A DNA stretch of 17,665 bases from an uncultured Bacilli bacterium (lineage in GTDB: Bacteria; Bacillota_I; Bacilli_A; RF39; UBA660), in assembly GCA_934098345.1 (NCBI GenBank), contig CAKONX010000021.1, forward strand, positions 1-17,665. Reading direction: 5' to 3'. Both the position numbers and the translations under genes were made by a program. The notes beneath the pieces are model-generated. The model saw only the letters and a program-made list of their open reading frames with translations, had not been told where the DNA came from and searched no databases. Shown piece after piece: positions 14,441-17,665 of this stretch. The stretch's first letter is position 1; each line of letters starts with the position of its first letter.

Positions 14441-15597
14441 TATTTTTTCACCAACTTTTCTATAGCTACATTTATGTCGTATTTTTCTATAATGAATTTT
14501 TGTTGATTCATAATTATATTTTTTAATGAATGTGTATCTAATTTATTTATTTGTTCTATTTGCCTAGCCAGTTCCTCAGGAGTATTTCCTAAGAATACAA
14601 ACTTCTTTATATCTTCTTCTACACCTTCAATTCCTAAGCTATTTGATACAATTGGTAATCCTACACTTGCTGCCTGTAAAATTTTATTTTTAACACCTGA
14701 ACCTGCTATAATAGGACATATATACATATCATATTTTTGAAGTTCTTTTTTCATGTCGTCAACATAACCAACGAAATGAACATTATTTGATTCTAAACTT
14801 TTTAGTTCTTCTGAACAGTTTTTTCCTATAAAAGACACACTATAATTAGAACCAAGTAATGGCATTATTTTCTCAACGATATAGTGGACTGCAAGAATAT
14901 TTGGTTCATAATCCATCATTCCCGAAAAAACAATTTTAGTTCTCTTATTTTTTGCCTTAGGTGATACATTTTCATTTATCCATTTTTCAGTATCTATTGA
15001 ATTATTTATTACTAACATATTATTCAAATCAATATTCCATTTATCTATAAGATATTTTTTATCTTCTTCTGAACAAATAATTGTATTATATTTCTTAATA
15101 ATTGAGGTTTCATAAATTTTGTGTTTTATATATTCCTCTTCACTTATTATCTTTTTTATGCCTTTACTTTGTTTTCTTATCCTATCATAATACTTTGTTA
15201 GACTATCAGTAATATCAATATATACTTTAGATTTATCAAAGTATTTACCATACTGTGCCATTCTTAATCTTTTAACATAAATCATATCATAATCTGCTTT
15301 TGATTTTTTTAAATATTTATGCAATTTTTTATTGTACACATATAGAGTTCTTAAAGTATACGGAGAAAGTATTCCAATAAAGCAATTTATTAAAGAAATA
15401 ATCTTTGGTTGCTTAAATAAAATAACTTTGTCCTCAGTTTGTTTTGTTTCTTCTAAAAATACTAAGTCTTTTTTAGACGAATATAATGATATCAAAGTAA
15501 TATTACACTCTTTATTTTTCAAGGCTTTAATAATATTTTTACTTCTTACTCTTGAAAAATCATTTGGTAAAGACGGTGCTATATAAAGTATCTCCAT
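14440..15597 (-). CDS. GT4 family glycosyltransferase (second of a tandem pair)
   Basis: A 385-residue retaining GT-B glycosyltransferase. The N-terminal acceptor half opens EILYIAPSLPN and FSRVRSKNI, and the donor half has FSGMMDYEPN (224-233) and GSGVKNKILQA (299-309), the E-containing nucleotide-sugar loop replaced here by Gln/Ala, then GLPIVSNSLGIEG. The blocks match the 'stp1'-like glycosyltransferase branch seen in exopolysaccharide loci. I chose the ATG at 15597 because GGAGG lies 9 nt before it; the ATG at 15603 is only 3 nt from that site. This start overlaps the preceding GT4 gene by 38 nt. It is cytosolic and membrane-peripheral by inference. Confidence 0.92.
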   Translation of the reverse strand: MEILYIAPSLPNDFSRVRSKNIIKALKNKECNITLISLYSSKKDLVFLEETKQTEDKVILFKQPKIISLINCFIGILSPYTLRTLYVYNKKLHKYLKKSKADYDMIYVKRLRMAQYGKYFDKSKVYIDITDSLTKYYDRIRKQSKGIKKIISEEEYIKHKIYETSIIKKYNTIICSEEDKKYLIDKWNIDLNNMLVINNSIDTEKWINENVSPKAKNKRTKIVFSGMMDYEPNILAVHYIVEKIMPLLGSNYSVSFIGKNCSEELKSLESNNVHFVGYVDDMKKELQKYDMYICPIIAGSGVKNKILQAASVGLPIVSNSLGIEGVEEDIKKFVFLGNTPEELARQIEQINKLDTHSLKNIIMNQQKFIIEKYDINVAIEKLVKK

Positions 15598-16750
15598 AAA
15601 CATTTTCCTCCTCGTATTTTTCTTTGAAAATTTGATAGTTATGCTCACCAAGCTTTTTTAATCTTGTTGGATTTGATAATAACTTTTGTATTAAATTTAT
15701 TATTTCTGCATCATCATCAACTATAAAAGTCCCTTTAACGCTTGGTAATCCTTCAGCACCTAATTTGGTGCTAACAACCGTTTTTCTATGTGACCAATAT
15801 TCCAATATTTTAATTCTTGTTCCACTACCAAAATATACAGGAACTACACAAATCCAAGATTCATCAATAAGTTTATTTTTTAATTTTTCCTCTGCATTTT
15901 CATATATTTTAATATTCATTTTACCGTCGTATTCTTTTATATCAGAATTTATAGCTGATCCCACAATGTTAAATTTAATAGATGGGTTATTTAAATATAA
16001 TTTTGTATAAATATTCTTAATAAAGTGTATTAGTCCATGTTTATTTGGTTTCCAAGATAAACTCCCGACGAATATTAAAGTAGGACTATTACTATATTTA
16101 GCTAAATCATTTCTCATATTCGCATAGGTATTATTTACAACAAATGACTTTTTCTTTATTTTCTTTGAACAAGAAAAAGCTTTCAAATCTCGTTCACTGA
16201 CAAAGAAATTGCTTTTAGATTCACTTAAAGCTTGAAATTCTACATTTTTCATAAGTCTTGATTCTCTTTTTAACATTATATTCATTGGAAACGTTTCGTA
16301 CTCTGATGTTCTTTTAATTAATTCATATTCAACATTGTGATCATCGAAATAGAATGGAATATTATTAATATGCTTTTTGTATTGTACTGTTGCAATTTCG
16401 GCAAAGAAAACAAAATCATATTGATTATCTGTACATAATTGATTTATTTTATTTGCAATTTCCTTATTATAGTATTGCAAATTTATAATTGGTTCTTTAC
16501 TTATAAAACTATCTAGTGTATTTTTTATAAGAGTTTTCTTTGTTCGAACAAAAGAATATCCATATATATTATTTGTATATTTTTTTAATTCTTTAATTTT
16601 ACTATTTCCAAAATCTTTATTCCAATATCCAATAACATCAACTTTATAATACTTTGACAAAAATTTTATCCAAGCAGAATTTCTTTTTAATCCACCTCCA
16701 TAAGCAGGTGCTGGTACAAACTTTGTTATAAATAATATTTTCTTTTTCAT
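15560..16750 (-). CDS. GT4 family glycosyltransferase (first of a tandem pair)
   Basis: A 396-residue GT-B enzyme resembling its downstream neighbour. It begins KILFITKFVPAPAYGGG (4-20), the usual sugar-loop glycine region, has DDHNVEYE (136-143), FVGSLSWKPN (227-236) at the start of the donor half, and GSGTRIKILEYW (308-319) with the Glu expected to contact the donor ribose, then STKLGAEGL. It is likely to add a sugar to the lipid-linked chain. Its ribosome site AGGAGG sits in the 14-nt gap after manA. The tandem pair probably arose by old duplication, but the sequences are now well diverged. The sugar donated is unknown; GDP-mannose is a guess from the manA neighbour. Confidence 0.93.
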   Translation of the reverse strand: MKKKILFITKFVPAPAYGGGLKRNSAWIKFLSKYYKVDVIGYWNKDFGNSKIKELKKYTNNIYGYSFVRTKKTLIKNTLDSFISKEPIINLQYYNKEIANKINQLCTDNQYDFVFFAEIATVQYKKHINNIPFYFDDHNVEYELIKRTSEYETFPMNIMLKRESRLMKNVEFQALSESKSNFFVSERDLKAFSCSKKIKKKSFVVNNTYANMRNDLAKYSNSPTLIFVGSLSWKPNKHGLIHFIKNIYTKLYLNNPSIKFNIVGSAINSDIKEYDGKMNIKIYENAEEKLKNKLIDESWICVVPVYFGSGTRIKILEYWSHRKTVVSTKLGAEGLPSVKGTFIVDDDAEIINLIQKLLSNPTRLKKLGEHNYQIFKEKYEEENVYGDTLYSTVFTK

Positions 16751-16764
16751 AAAAACCTCCTAAA

Positions 16765-17601
16765 TTAGAAAACTATCAATATATCTAAATTACCAAAAAT
16801 TGTATAGTCAGAGTATGGTAATATAAAATATGTTCCATCTTTTTTAATCTTTAAAGATTCATTTGCTATATTTATAGTCCCGTTACCGTTCAAGACTAGC
16901 ACTATTTGACAACAGTTTTTTTTACCAAAATGCTTTTTGCCTTTTATATTAACTTTGTTTATTTTGAAATTTGAGCTTTTAAATCTTTTAAAATTATGGT
17001 ATATATTTTTTCTCATATTGAATTTGCTAAAACGTGCGTGTTCAACAAACTCTTTTTGAGTTAATTCCCTATTATTATCCCAATCAAAATATCTATAAGT
17101 TACGTCATAATTGTTTTGAACCTCACATACAACATTATTTTCTAATATTGAATGTATAGTACCTTGGTTAACAGCTGCAAAATCATATTTATTACAAGTA
17201 ATTATATTAGAGTTAGATAATACAGCATCTAAATTTAAATTCTTTTTCTTAATACTTTTATTTAAACCTAATAATATTTTAGAATTATCTTTTAAAAATA
17301 GCCATGTTTCTTTTTTACCTTTAGGATGAACCTGTAATGAAAGCTTTTTTGAAGAATATATATATTTAATTAAGAAAGAGAATTGCTTTCTTCTTAAATA
17401 TTTTTTTCCAAAAAACTCTTCTTTTTGAGGACTAATATATAGTTGATATAAACTATAAATGTTTTTATTATCATCTTCAATATAGTTTGACTGTTGATTA
17501 TTTACTTCAAATTTAATTACCTCTCCTATTACTTTTTTATTTATTTTTTTAGCACCCCATATTTTTTCTACATCAATACTAATGACTTTATAAATTTTCA
17601 T
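16765..17601 (-). CDS. manA: mannose-6-phosphate isomerase, class I
   Basis: A 278-residue cupin that interconverts fructose 6-phosphate and mannose 6-phosphate, feeding GDP-mannose or related sugars. Seen: KIWGAKK (13-19), GEVIKF (26-31), FLIKYI (76-81) followed by LSLQVHP (87-93), with zinc ligands Gln90 and His92, Glu98 in KKETW, and NQGTIHSI (145-152) with His150. EVQNNYDVTYRYFDWD (160-175) holds the catalytic Arg170. It is of the short Firmicutes type (usually about 310-320) and somewhat truncated at the C-terminal cupin. The ATG at 17601 has GAGGTG at 5 nt; an upstream in-frame TTG at 17628 has no such site. It is the first complete gene of the operon in the window. No phosphomannomutase is seen. 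Confidence 0.93.
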   Translation of the reverse strand: MKIYKVISIDVEKIWGAKKINKKVIGEVIKFEVNNQQSNYIEDDNKNIYSLYQLYISPQKEEFFGKKYLRRKQFSFLIKYIYSSKKLSLQVHPKGKKETWLFLKDNSKILLGLNKSIKKKNLNLDAVLSNSNIITCNKYDFAAVNQGTIHSILENNVVCEVQNNYDVTYRYFDWDNNRELTQKEFVEHARFSKFNMRKNIYHNFKRFKSSNFKINKVNIKGKKHFGKKNCCQIVLVLNGNGTINIANESLKIKKDGTYFILPYSDYTIFGNLDILIVF

Positions 17602-17608
17602 ATACACC

Positions 17609-17665
17609 TCAACCAAAAAAGGGGACAAAAAGCAATCGATTGCCTTTTATCACTCTTCTCATACT
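17609..17665 (-). CDS. possible 3' end of an upstream operon gene, cut by the window edge
   Basis: One minus-strand frame is open from the window edge and ends in a TGA (17611-17609) embedded in the manA ribosome site TGAGGTG. Five other junctions in this operon use the same stop-in-ribosome-site arrangement. It would encode the last 18 residues (SMRRVIKGNRLLFVPFFG). I do not recognise them. A second open frame ends at the TGA overlapping the manA ATG, so the choice is uncertain. Confidence 0.3.
   Translation of the reverse strand, partial: SMRRVIKGNRLLFVPFFG
17627..17648. repeat. near-perfect palindrome upstream of manA
   Basis: GCAATCGATTGC (17632-17643) is a perfect 12-bp palindrome, extended by A5 and CT4 on the outside. 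On the minus strand it forms a stem with a four-base TCGA loop, one G-T wobble and a following T-run (TTTTTG), so it could act as a weak terminator or attenuator about 25 nt before the manA ribosome site. It could also be coding sequence of an upstream gene or a dimeric regulator site. Confidence 0.4.

Noticed and set aside
1..17665. Alternative genetic code (UGA = Trp), considered because the AT-rich base composition recalls Mollicutes.
   Set aside because: TGA works as a proper stop at 1186-1188 and 7737-7735, right at family-expected ends, and Trp is encoded by TGG.

Overview
The window is very AT-rich throughout and reads as a low-GC Firmicutes-type chromosome (Bacilli/Clostridia or a related gut lineage). 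The supporting signs are strong AGGAGG/AGGTG ribosome binding sites, standard-code use of TAA, TAG and TGA as stops, and a D-alanyl-D-alanine carboxypeptidase remnant that implies a peptidoglycan wall. I cannot name the species. I saw no rRNA, tRNA, CRISPR array, transposase or integrase.

Left edge (1-1216). A 5'-truncated piece of a D-Ala-D-Ala carboxypeptidase gene runs off the window on the minus strand. Next to it lie a terminator-like hairpin and an extended -10 motif. A plus-strand beta-propeller gene of the lactonase (6-phosphogluconolactonase-like) family follows, with a good promoter of its own. It converges on the rest of the window at a bidirectional terminator whose two arms contain the ends of both flanking genes.

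Body (1195-17601, all minus strand). Fifteen genes sit head to tail with overlaps or very small gaps, which implies one long surface-glycan operon with internal promoters. In transcription order they are: type I mannose-6-phosphate isomerase; two GT4 glycosyltransferases; a NodB-type polysaccharide deacetylase; a radical SAM protein; a GT2 glycosyltransferase; a FemAB/BioF2-like acyltransferase; a second radical SAM protein; a short-chain dehydrogenase; a third radical SAM protein with a full SPASM domain; a clan GH-A glycosidase-like protein; an ABC-F ATPase with its own promoter; a HAD hydrolase resembling pyrimidine 5'-nucleotidase (UMPH-1); a HddC/GMP-type sugar nucleotidyltransferase; an undecaprenyl-phosphate sugar-1-phosphate transferase; and an APH-fold small-molecule kinase.

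Inferred logic. ManA, the nucleotidyltransferase, and possibly the APH-fold kinase and HAD phosphatase supply activated sugar. The membrane sugar transferase starts the lipid-linked unit and three glycosyltransferases extend it. The deacetylase, acyltransferase, SDR and three radical SAM enzymes modify it. No flippase, polymerase or ABC exporter is in the window, so the locus probably continues past the right edge. The most unusual feature is three different radical SAM enzymes plus an SDR packed among glycosyltransferases, with no visible precursor peptide. This suggests redox or epimerase chemistry on a sugar, or a peptide/glycan hybrid product.
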